From assembly GCA_023451115.1 (NCBI GenBank), contig JAEXFV010000016.1:1-15054 (forward strand): a DNA stretch of 15,054 nucleotides. The letters are read 5' to 3'. The notes beneath the pieces are model-generated. The model saw only the letters and a list, made by a program, of their open reading frames with translations, made no database searches and was not told the origin of the DNA. This DNA comes from Bacillota bacterium. GTDB lineage: Bacteria > Bacillota > Clostridia > Christensenellales > CAG-138. The position numbers were made by a program, and so were the translations under genes. Shown in pieces: positions 7,782 to 14,316 of the stretch (position 1 is its first letter; every line of letters begins with the position of its first letter).

Positions 7782-9155
7782 ATGAAAATCAGCAAAGAAA
7801 AACTAGCACAGGATTTCAAGTGTGCTGCAAAGCAGAATGAAAAACAGTGGATATGCGACTGGACGGAAATAGTATCGCAACCCAGTGTTAGCGCCAGTGG
7901 AGAAGGCGTTTTAGAGTGCTGTAAGCAGATTGCTTCTAAAATGAAGGGGATTGGCTTGGAGCCTGTTATGCTGGATGTAGCGCCTTATCCTGCAATATTT
8001 GCTCAGCAAGGCCACGACCCTGAAAAAATTACTGTACTGATCTATGCGCATTATGATGTAATGCCTGCGGGGGACCGCAGCCTCTGGAATAGCGAGCCTT
8101 TTGAGCCTACCTTTATTGATGGAAAAATGTATGCTCGTGGCTCGGCGGACAACAAGTCTCCGCTGATGGCCCACCTGGAGGCCTATGATTTTTTGATGAA
8201 ACAATATGGAGAACTGCCGGTTAATCTAAAGTTTCTCTTTGAAGGGGCGGAGGAGTCCGGCAGCAAAGGCCTGCCAGAATTTTTAAAGGCCCATGAGGAT
8301 TTGTTTAGCGCTGATCTGGTGTTTTTTAGTGATGGCCCTAAGAATGAGGCCAATATCCCTATCGTGGCGTTGGGTGCTAAGGGAAACATAACTATAGGGC
8401 TGACTTTGACTACGATGAAAACAGACGCACATTCCCGCTATGCGCCCATATTACCCAGTGCCGCTTGGGAGCTTGTTGAATTGCTAGGAAAACTGAAGAC
8501 CGGCGATCATGTCAACGTTCCAGGGTTTTATGATGGCATAGTACCACCGACTGAAAAAGAGTTGGAGATTCTCCACGCACTTCCCCCCATTGATTCGGAT
8601 ATGGAAAAAATATTTGGAACGATGCCGCGATATCCAAAAGAACTGGGTTATTATGTGCAGCTGAATACTACGCCCACTTTTAATCTAAAGCAAATTCACT
8701 CAGGTGAAGGCGCAGGCGTGGTGACTTGCCAGGCCACGGCTTCCATTGATATTCGCCTTGTGGAGGGAATGGATCCGGATGATATCTTTCAGAAGGTGAA
8801 AAGATATATCCTTGAGTTAGGTTATACCAATGTAGAGTTTTCCTATAAAGGCGGCACCTATCCTTCCAAAACACCAGTGGAGAACCAATATGTGCCGGTG
8901 ATTGCGCAAGTGACGCAAGAAGTATATGGTAGCCATGTCATTTATCCCTGTCGCCCTTCCAGTGCGCCAGACTATTTGTGGACAAAAATATTAGGTCTGC
9001 CAGCAATTCAAGTGCGCTGGTCTGATCCTGACTCTAACAATCATGCTCCCAACGAGCATATGACGGTATCGGAATACATCCGTGGAATAGAGCTCACAGT
9101 TAAGGTGCTCCATGCACTAGGGCAATGGAATGAGGCTGATAATGACAATGAATAA
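7782..9155 (+). CDS. M20-family metallodipeptidase
   Basis: Predicted zinc dipeptidase of the M20 family (PepV/CNDP/DapE-like group), 457 residues, cytoplasmic since no signal peptide is present. The full catalytic set is visible: His90 and catalytic-site Asp92 in AHYDVMP, bridging Asp123 in RGSADNKSPL, the general base/ligand pair Glu157-Glu158 in FEGAEESGS, Asp184 in FFSDGP, and His421 in NNHAPNEH near the C-terminus. The region between about 205 and 375 is the lid/dimerisation domain inserted in the catalytic domain. The RBS is GAGG at 7773-7776 before ATG 7782. The stop lies inside the next gene, so the two are probably co-translated. In context it would release amino acids from short imported peptides. 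Exact specificity (dipeptide versus acyl or beta-alanyl substrates) is open. Confidence 0.92.
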   Translation: MKISKEKLAQDFKCAAKQNEKQWICDWTEIVSQPSVSASGEGVLECCKQIASKMKGIGLEPVMLDVAPYPAIFAQQGHDPEKITVLIYAHYDVMPAGDRSLWNSEPFEPTFIDGKMYARGSADNKSPLMAHLEAYDFLMKQYGELPVNLKFLFEGAEESGSKGLPEFLKAHEDLFSADLVFFSDGPKNEANIPIVALGAKGNITIGLTLTTMKTDAHSRYAPILPSAAWELVELLGKLKTGDHVNVPGFYDGIVPPTEKELEILHALPPIDSDMEKIFGTMPRYPKELGYYVQLNTTPTFNLKQIHSGEGAGVVTCQATASIDIRLVEGMDPDDIFQKVKRYILELGYTNVEFSYKGGTYPSKTPVENQYVPVIAQVTQEVYGSHVIYPCRPSSAPDYLWTKILGLPAIQVRWSDPDSNNHAPNEHMTVSEYIRGIELTVKVLHALGQWNEADNDNE

Positions 9156-10311
9156 AGAAACACTGTTTGCAGAAGTAGACCGGTTAATGCCCACGCTGAT
9201 TGCTGTTGCGGATCAAATATTTGATTATGCGGAGCCAGGTAATCGGGAGTTCCGCTCTGCGAGGTTGCTGGCAGAACTGTTGATAAAGCTGGGATTTTCT
9301 GTAGAGATGGGGGTAGGCGGCCTTGATACTGCTTTTCGGGGAGAATTTGGCAGTGAGGGTCCTTCTTTTGGTCTGCTTTGTGAGTATGATGCATTGGAAA
9401 ACTTGGGACATGCCTGTGGCCATCATTTGCAGGGTCCGGCCATTATTGGCGCAGCAGCAGCTCTAAAACTTGTCTGCGCAGAACATCCTTGCCGTATCAT
9501 CGTATATGGCACCCCGGCGGAGGAAACCACCAGCGGCAAGGTAACCATGCTGCGCAACGGCTGCTTCCAGGATATAGACGTTGCTTTAATGATGCATGGT
9601 AGCCCCACGACCTGCACAGATATACGCTGCCTAGCATGTGTCAATTACCATGTAACGTTTCATGGTAAAAGCGCGCATGCCGCTATTCAACCGGAAAGCG
9701 GACGTAGTGCGCTGGACGCCATGCTGCTGATGTTTCAGGGCATTGAATTTATGCGTGAGCATATTAAGGATGACGCTCGTATGCATTATACGGTGTTGGA
9801 TGCAGGGGGGCCGGCAAACCTTGTGCCATCCAAGGCGGTTGCCCAAGTGATACTCAGAAGCTATCATACCCCTTATCTTGAGAATGAACTTATGCCGCGT
9901 TTTTGGAATATTGTAAAAGGCGCTGCGCTGATGAGCGGCACTACCTATGAAATCAATGAAACCAAACGCACTCGCGGTAAGGTGCCGGTTTTAACATTAA
10001 ACGAGCTGCTGATGAATAATGCTGCACTTGTCAATGCACCACGACTGAGTGCACCACGGGAAAAGACAGGCTCCACTGATCTGGGAGATGTGATGTATAT
10101 GGTGCCAGGATCCTGCATCAGGGTAGCCTTTGTACCAGATGGAACCAGCTCCCACTCCCAGGAATACATCGATGCAGGAAAAGGAGAAGCCGCACACGAC
10201 GCCATTGGATATGGTGCTAAAACGCTGGCCGGCGCTTGCTATGACATGCTTACGCAACCAGAATGTTTGCAGGTTATTTTGGCGGAGTTTAAGCGCAATA
10301 AGGCTGAGTAG
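9142..10311 (+). CDS. M20D/AbgB-like amidohydrolase (aminoacylase or aminobenzoyl-glutamate hydrolase-like)
   Basis: Metal-dependent amidohydrolase of the M20D branch, which includes AbgB (p-aminobenzoyl-glutamate cleavage), PM20D2 (beta-alanyl-lysine type dipeptides) and N-acyl amino acid hydrolases. Counting from ATG 9142 (389 residues), the metal-site motifs are EYDALENLGHACGHH (Cys92, His94), PAEETTSGK with Glu127-Glu128, and MMHG with His152; the later THSQEY-like element is SSHSQEY. The dimerisation domain follows FHGKSAHAAIQPESGRSALDAM. Possible starts are ATG 9130, 9142 or 9148. TGAGG at 9131-9135 is best spaced for 9142, giving a 14-nt overlap with the preceding M20 gene. It likely cleaves amide-linked glutamate, aminoacyl or acyl conjugates left after peptide trimming. 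Its real substrate is not deducible. Confidence 0.9.
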   Translation: MTMNKETLFAEVDRLMPTLIAVADQIFDYAEPGNREFRSARLLAELLIKLGFSVEMGVGGLDTAFRGEFGSEGPSFGLLCEYDALENLGHACGHHLQGPAIIGAAAALKLVCAEHPCRIIVYGTPAEETTSGKVTMLRNGCFQDIDVALMMHGSPTTCTDIRCLACVNYHVTFHGKSAHAAIQPESGRSALDAMLLMFQGIEFMREHIKDDARMHYTVLDAGGPANLVPSKAVAQVILRSYHTPYLENELMPRFWNIVKGAALMSGTTYEINETKRTRGKVPVLTLNELLMNNAALVNAPRLSAPREKTGSTDLGDVMYMVPGSCIRVAFVPDGTSSHSQEYIDAGKGEAAHDAIGYGAKTLAGACYDMLTQPECLQVILAEFKRNKAE

Positions 10312-10366
10312 AGCACTAAGAGTCATTTCATAACATCAATGGATTTTGAATTTGACAGAGTATTAG

Positions 10367-10386
10367 GTGAAAGCCGGGGTTTTCAC
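10367..10386 (+). other. Small inverted repeat before the second M28-like gene
   Basis: GTGAAA (10367-10372) and TTTCAC (10381-10386) flank an 8-base loop in the 99-nt gap. A 6-bp stem without a following T-tract is not a convincing terminator. It could be a weak processing or pausing site, or chance. I see no clear promoter in this gap. Confidence 0.22.
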
Positions 10387-10410
10387 TATCCCTGATATAA
10401 GGAGAGAGTT

Positions 10411-12156
10411 ATGAATTTGATTAATGCTGATACGGAAAAATTGATAGGGATCATACAACAGGATATTGACACAGAGCGGATGCTGGAGACGGTCACACAA
10501 CTAAGCCAGTATTACCGCTATTCCGGCACGCCTGCAGCGGAAAAAGCCGTGGATTTGTTGCTGGAGAAACTGGAACGTTATGGTATTCCTAATGAACGGC
10601 TTAGCTACGAAGCGATGTTCAGCCAGCCCACAGAATCTGTAATTCGTTTGCCCCAAACCGGGGAAACATTAGCGGCAATGCCCTGCGTTTACAGCGGCGC
10701 ATGTAAAAATCTTTGCGGAGAATTGATGGTTGACCCTTTGTCTGAAGAAGGGGCAATCATTAACGAAAATACCCAGCAACATCGCTTTGATGAGGCAAAA
10801 GGCAAATTTATTCTCACGCGCTCATCTGACGTCACCCTTTCCAAGCGTGCTAAAAGTTCGGGCGCTTTGGGAATTTTATACATGTGGCCCAGTGCAGAGG
10901 ACTACCTGCATCATTTTTTAATGGGTGCAAGCATATGGGGTACGGCAACCCCTGATACTATAGATTCGCTGGCATTCCTCCCCACTATGGAAATAACACA
11001 TAATAGCGGATTATACCTTCTTGCACTTCTTAAACAAGGGCCGGTAGAGCTGGAGATAGATTGCAATGCGGTCACTGAGGTACGACGAAGCAGTATTCCT
11101 GTGGCAACCATTCCCGGAAAGAGCGATAAGTATGTGTTAATATCCGGCCACTACGATTCCTGGTATGAGGGTGCAACGGATAACGCAACTGCTAATTCTA
11201 TTATGCTGGAACTGGCGCGTCAACTTTATTTGCATCGGGAAGAGCTTTATCGTGGTGTAAAAATTGCATGGTGGTCCGGGCATTCTGACGCGCGGTATAG
11301 CGGCTCAACCTGGTTCTGCGATACTTTTCGGGAGGAACTCCGGCAAAACTGTGTAGCGCATATTAACCTGGATATGTGCGGCGCAAAAAACAGTGATGTT
11401 ATGATACCTCGTACCACATTGATGGAAGGCATGGATTTGACCTGCAATATTATTGAAAAACTCACCGGGCGCCGGCCGCGAAGTTATATTCCCATGTGCC
11501 GTGCTGCAGATCAATCCTTTTATAATGCAGATATACCATTACCCATTACAGTAAAAATAGAGCCACTGCCAGAAAACGTCTATTTTTCCAATCCTGGCGG
11601 CGGGCCTTGGTGGCATTCCTATTATGATACGCTGGATAAAGTGGACCCTGATACGTTAACGCGGGATGCACGCTTCCATGTGGAATTGGTATTGCGCATC
11701 GCCAACAGCACTCATCTGCCGGTAAAAATGAGCGGTTTTTTAGGGATTATGGTAGACTTTCTGGCGGATATACAAAAAGACTGTATTGATGCATTTCACT
11801 TCGCTCCTATATTTGAACAACTGCATGCTTTACGGGAACCACTTATTGCGCTGGAAAAAATAATACCGGATATGGAGGCTGACACCAGCGATGACATCAT
11901 CCATAAAGTTGCCGGAACGCTGATAAGGCTCGCCTATTCCTCATCCAGTGATTTTGAATATGATCCAGCAGGCTATTTTTATGGTAAGGGATCGGAAGGG
12001 TTTATTTTCTTCAGGCTCCGCCGGGCAGCCAACGTTACACGGGAAAATTGTCCGCCAGACCGTTTTGTATTCATTTGTACCGACTTTCTTAGACAAACCA
12101 ATCGCCTGGTTAGAGAACTCAAGGATCTGCGTGCATATATTGAAAGGCTGCTGTGA
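10411..12156 (+). CDS. Second M28-family metallopeptidase-like protein, Ser-Asp in place of Glu-Glu
   Basis: A 581-residue paralogue of the protein encoded at 6019, with the same layout: an N-terminal segment, a PA-like region (about 100-200; GKFILTRSS, KSSGALGILYMWP), the M28 core from about 238 and an uncharacterised C-terminal region. Metal-site residues are His247 in GHYDSW, Asp257 in ATDN, Asp321 in HINLD and His402 in WWHSYYDTLDKVDP. The Glu-Glu position is GHSDARYSGS (290-299): Ser292-Asp293, so the second metal ligand stays acidic while the general base is lost. AADQSFY (365-371) matches the conserved D-x-SF element. There is no signal peptide, so it is presumably cytoplasmic. AAGGAG at 10399-10404 is a good RBS. 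It is the last gene before a strong terminator. A diverged peptidase, a cyclase/transferase-like enzyme or a substrate-binding pseudoenzyme are all possible. Confidence 0.86.
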   Translation: MNLINADTEKLIGIIQQDIDTERMLETVTQLSQYYRYSGTPAAEKAVDLLLEKLERYGIPNERLSYEAMFSQPTESVIRLPQTGETLAAMPCVYSGACKNLCGELMVDPLSEEGAIINENTQQHRFDEAKGKFILTRSSDVTLSKRAKSSGALGILYMWPSAEDYLHHFLMGASIWGTATPDTIDSLAFLPTMEITHNSGLYLLALLKQGPVELEIDCNAVTEVRRSSIPVATIPGKSDKYVLISGHYDSWYEGATDNATANSIMLELARQLYLHREELYRGVKIAWWSGHSDARYSGSTWFCDTFREELRQNCVAHINLDMCGAKNSDVMIPRTTLMEGMDLTCNIIEKLTGRRPRSYIPMCRAADQSFYNADIPLPITVKIEPLPENVYFSNPGGGPWWHSYYDTLDKVDPDTLTRDARFHVELVLRIANSTHLPVKMSGFLGIMVDFLADIQKDCIDAFHFAPIFEQLHALREPLIALEKIIPDMEADTSDDIIHKVAGTLIRLAYSSSSDFEYDPAGYFYGKGSEGFIFFRLRRAANVTRENCPPDRFVFICTDFLRQTNRLVRELKDLRAYIERLL

Positions 12157-12198
12157 CCCTGTTGTTCCCTAAGATACAATGCCATAGTATATACTTTT

Positions 12199-12236
12199 GC
12201 AATGCCGCCTCTGGTTGGGCGGCATTGCCCTTTTCT
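12199..12236 (+). terminator. Intrinsic terminator of the importer-peptidase operon
   Basis: A perfect 11-bp stem, GCAATGCCGCC (12199-12209) with GGCGGCATTGC (12218-12228), closes an 8-base loop and is followed by CCTTTTCT (12229-12236). It lies 43 nt after the second M28-like gene and is the clearest transcription end on the + strand in the window. Confidence 0.88.
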
Positions 12237-12270
12237 GGTGCAGCAGCATTCTGCAAATTATAAAATTATC

Positions 12271-12304
12271 ACTTCTGTTTGCCCAAAAACAGGAAGTATT
12301 CCTG
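12271..12304 (+). other. Overlapping alternative hairpins upstream of the orphan lipoprotein gene
   Basis: ACTTCTGTTT (12271-12280) can pair with AAACAGGAAGT (12287-12297) with one bulged G. CAGGAA (12290-12295) can instead pair with TTCCTG (12299-12304). The two structures share CAGGAA and so exclude each other. This could be an operator or a regulatory leader, but no T-tract follows, and I cannot place a good promoter upstream. Confidence 0.3.
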
Positions 12305-12327
12305 TATTCATAATAAGGAGGGAATAA

Positions 12328-12393
12328 TTGCATTGTTCACGGTTTCTTTATCTTTTAAGGGGAACGAAAGGGCAGGCTTTTTCGTCTAGTTAA
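12328..12393 (+). CDS. Possible TTG-initiated leader peptide (21 codons)
   Basis: A near-perfect Shine-Dalgarno sequence (AAGGAGGG, 12315-12322) sits 5-7 nt before TTG 12328, and the frame runs 21 codons to TAA 12391-12393. The predicted peptide (MHCSRFLYLLRGTKGQAFSSS order) is small and basic with no recognised motif. An ATG-ATG mini-ORF begins directly after its stop (12394) and ends at TAG 12427-12429, inside the RBS of the lipoprotein gene. The strong RBS is the only evidence; conservation would decide. Confidence 0.25.
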   Translation: MHCSRFLYLLRGTKGQAFSSS

Positions 12394-12442
12394 ATGATGA
12401 AATCGGCCATGTATGGAATGAACCCATAGGAGGATTAGGAAA

Positions 12443-13441
12443 ATGAAACGTGTTACCCCCATTATTCTCGCTTTGCTGATGATTTTAGCAACAGGTTGTG
12501 CAGGCGGCCCTACCCCGGGTCAATCGATCCCGCCTGCCAATACAGATGTACAGCCGCAGGATACCTTGGCACCAATCCCAGGGGAGACGTTGGAAACCAT
12601 AGCCTTTGAGGATGATTGCGGCAGACAAGTAGAGTTGCCGGAGACGCTCCAAACTTTGCAGTCGCAAGGAGAAGCGGCACGGCAGCTGATTTATGCTTTA
12701 GGGCCGGATCTGGAGCCGGAGGAGGGGGGCGCTACGCCGCAGGCTCTTTTGGTCGTAGGAGAGCAAACAGAAGAGACCGCGGCAGAGATGGACTTACTGC
12801 AAACCCAACAAGGGTTGCCGGTGGTTTTTTTGGAGGGTGGCATTGAGGCGCTGCCTGCAACACTGCGGACTTTGGGCGGATTGCTGGGCCAGGAAGAACA
12901 GGCGGAAGAAATGGCACAGTATGTGGAGCTTTCATTGTTGGAACTTCAATTACAGGCTGCTGCCATACCGGATGATGAACGCAAACAGGTGTATTGGGGA
13001 ACCGGCAGCGATGGCCTCACTGTAGCGCCAGGTGCTCACGTTAGTATTCAGGCCGCGGGGGGTGTGCCGGTATTGGAGCAGGAGGAAGGGAAAACCGTCA
13101 CATTAGATCAGCTTGCGAAAGCAGCGCCGGATGTGATCTTTCTGAATGAGGGAGGACCCTATGCAGGGCTTGAAAATGATACCGGCTGGAATGCACTGGA
13201 GACAGTACAGTTTGGAACATTTTTTGAAGTGCCCCAATCTCCGTTCCCCTGGTTGGAGCAAGGGGCGATTAGCCAAGTGCTGGGGCTGAAATGGATGGGC
13301 AGCCTGTTGTACCCGGATGCTTTTGTAAATGACATGCTGGAAGAAACCAAAGCGTTTTACGACTTGTTCTGGCATCAACAGCTTACAGACGATGAGGTGG
13401 AAGCTTTATTGGCCAACTCCATCTTTAAAAGCATTGGTTAA
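12443..13441 (+). CDS. Orphan ABC transporter substrate-binding lipoprotein (BtuF/FhuD-like, Peripla_BP_2 type)
   Basis: A 332-residue exported lipoprotein: the signal peptide ends in LATGC with lipidated Cys19, followed by a Pro/Thr-rich linker. The mature domain opens with FEDDCGRQVELPETL (about 55-67), the typical first strand of iron-siderophore/cobalamin/metal-chelate binding proteins. Later elements fit as well: GLPVVFLEGG, GLLGQEEQAEEM, APDVIFLNEG and the C-terminal LKWMGSLLYPDAF...FYDLFWHQQLTDDEVEALL. Length is normal for the family. AGGAGG at 12428-12433 supports ATG 12443. No matching permease or ATPase is adjacent, so it must work with a distant transporter, act as an alternative receptor, or have another role. 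The ligand is unknown. It is Glu/Leu-rich and acidic. Its stop is immediately followed by a strong terminator. Confidence 0.82.
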   Translation: MKRVTPIILALLMILATGCAGGPTPGQSIPPANTDVQPQDTLAPIPGETLETIAFEDDCGRQVELPETLQTLQSQGEAARQLIYALGPDLEPEEGGATPQALLVVGEQTEETAAEMDLLQTQQGLPVVFLEGGIEALPATLRTLGGLLGQEEQAEEMAQYVELSLLELQLQAAAIPDDERKQVYWGTGSDGLTVAPGAHVSIQAAGGVPVLEQEEGKTVTLDQLAKAAPDVIFLNEGGPYAGLENDTGWNALETVQFGTFFEVPQSPFPWLEQGAISQVLGLKWMGSLLYPDAFVNDMLEETKAFYDLFWHQQLTDDEVEALLANSIFKSIG

Positions 13442-13478
13442 AAGAAATCCCCTGCGCATCTGGCGCAGGGGATTTCTT
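13442..13478. terminator. Bidirectional intrinsic terminator between convergent genes
   Basis: A perfect 16-bp stem (13442-13457 with 13463-13478) closes the 5-base loop ATCTG. It begins at the base after the lipoprotein stop codon and contains two bases of the rhomboid-like gene's stop codon (TAA on the - strand, 13477-13479). On the + strand a short T/A-rich stretch follows; on the - strand the stem runs into TTCTTTTAA, so both directions have a usable tail. Confidence 0.88.
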
Positions 13479-14118
13479 ATTTCCAATTTTTCTGGAATGC
13501 CCGGCGGCGTTTCCATTGTTGGTACTGCCGTTTGGCGTCTCCAAAAAAGAACAGGGCAACATTGGCCAGAGCGAACAAAATGGAAATGCGCACACTCCAC
13601 CCACCCATGATAAATTGCCACAGGAACAGCACTGCGTCCAATATTGCCAGGTATTTTATTTTAATTGGGATGAAGAAAAATAACATCATCTGAAAATCAG
13701 GGTACAATATGGCAAAAGCAAAAAATAACGATAAGTTCAAATAGGTGTTGGAGGCATAGCCAGTGAGCAGGGCAGAGAGGATGCTCCCCAGGATGCCCAC
13801 TAGATAAAATATGTTAAACTTAAAGCTGCCCCACTGCCCTTCCAGAGCGCTGCCGATTAAATAGTAAAAATACAGGGAAAAGGCCAGCCAAAAGATAGAG
13901 GTTGCAGGGGGGAGGAAAATAAAAGTGATCAGCCGCCAGACCTGCCCCTGGGCTACCAACCCCATATCCAAATACAAATGGGAGGAAAGTGCTAAGCCAG
14001 GCCGCAAAAAATCAATTAAATAGATGGCCAGCATACCCAACACGATATAAAGCATTAGATTATGGATACAAGCGCCTTTAAGCCTACGCTCCAGCTTATT
14101 TAAAAAAACGTCCATCAC
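13477..14118 (-). CDS. Rhomboid-like membrane protein lacking catalytic motifs
   Basis: A 213-residue polytopic membrane protein with about six hydrophobic segments (about 22-40, 63-90, 103-122, 127-153, 156-172, 176-193) and a basic C-terminal tail (KRQYQQWKRRRAF). The rhomboid-like features are the WR pair at 61-62 in GQVWRLITFIFLP and LEGQWGSFKFNIFYLVG (about 92-108). The catalytic GxSG motif is absent: the equivalent stretch reads NTYLNLSLFFAFA with Ser130 but no glycines. No His appears in the last helix (LFALANVALFFFG). It is therefore best called a rhomboid pseudoprotease or rhomboid-related protein of unknown function. Translation probably starts at GTG 14118 (AGGAG at 14126-14130 on the complement, 7-nt spacing); ATG 14115 is the alternative. 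It converges on the lipoprotein gene and is divergent from the NUDIX gene. Confidence 0.75.
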   Translation of the reverse strand: MMDVFLNKLERRLKGACIHNLMLYIVLGMLAIYLIDFLRPGLALSSHLYLDMGLVAQGQVWRLITFIFLPPATSIFWLAFSLYFYYLIGSALEGQWGSFKFNIFYLVGILGSILSALLTGYASNTYLNLSLFFAFAILYPDFQMMLFFFIPIKIKYLAILDAVLFLWQFIMGGWSVRISILFALANVALFFFGDAKRQYQQWKRRRAFQKNWK

Positions 14119-14138
14119 GTCAAATCTCCTTCCTTATA

Positions 14139-14159
14139 ATAAGCAGAATGGCTGCTTAT
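14139..14159. repeat. 8-bp inverted repeat at the predicted start of the rhomboid-like transcript
   Basis: ATAAGCAG (14139-14146) and CTGCTTAT (14152-14159) form a perfect palindrome with a 5-base centre. It lies just downstream of the minus-strand -10 box, so the predicted +1 falls at its edge. It could be a repressor operator or a 5' hairpin that stabilises the mRNA. Confidence 0.6.
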
Positions 14160-14165
14160 CCGTAG

Positions 14166-14194
14166 ATTATACGTGGTCAGAGCATCCATGTCAA
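14166..14194 (-). promoter_or_regulatory. Full-consensus sigma-A promoter for the rhomboid-like gene
   Basis: On the complement, TTGACA (14194-14189) and TATAAT (14171-14166) are separated by exactly 17 bases, a perfect match to the vegetative promoter consensus. The predicted start near 14159 gives an untranslated leader of about 40 nt. Confidence 0.85.
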
Positions 14195-14208
14195 CGAAGG
14201 GGCGATAC

Positions 14209-14237
14209 TTGACAGAACGGTAATTTTGCCATACCCT
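14209..14237 (+). promoter_or_regulatory. Probable promoter for the NUDIX gene
   Basis: TTGACA (14209-14214) is followed after 17 bases by TACCCT (14232-14237), which keeps the key first, second and sixth positions of the -10 box. The predicted start near 14244 gives a leader of about 70 nt. Its -35 box lies only 14 bases from that of the divergent minus-strand promoter. Confidence 0.5.
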
Positions 14238-14316
14238 ACAAGTAGCAAACACAACCACGAAAAATGTAAATGTAAGGTTTGTCGAAGGCAAAAGGCGGCC
14301 CATAGGGAAATAGGCA

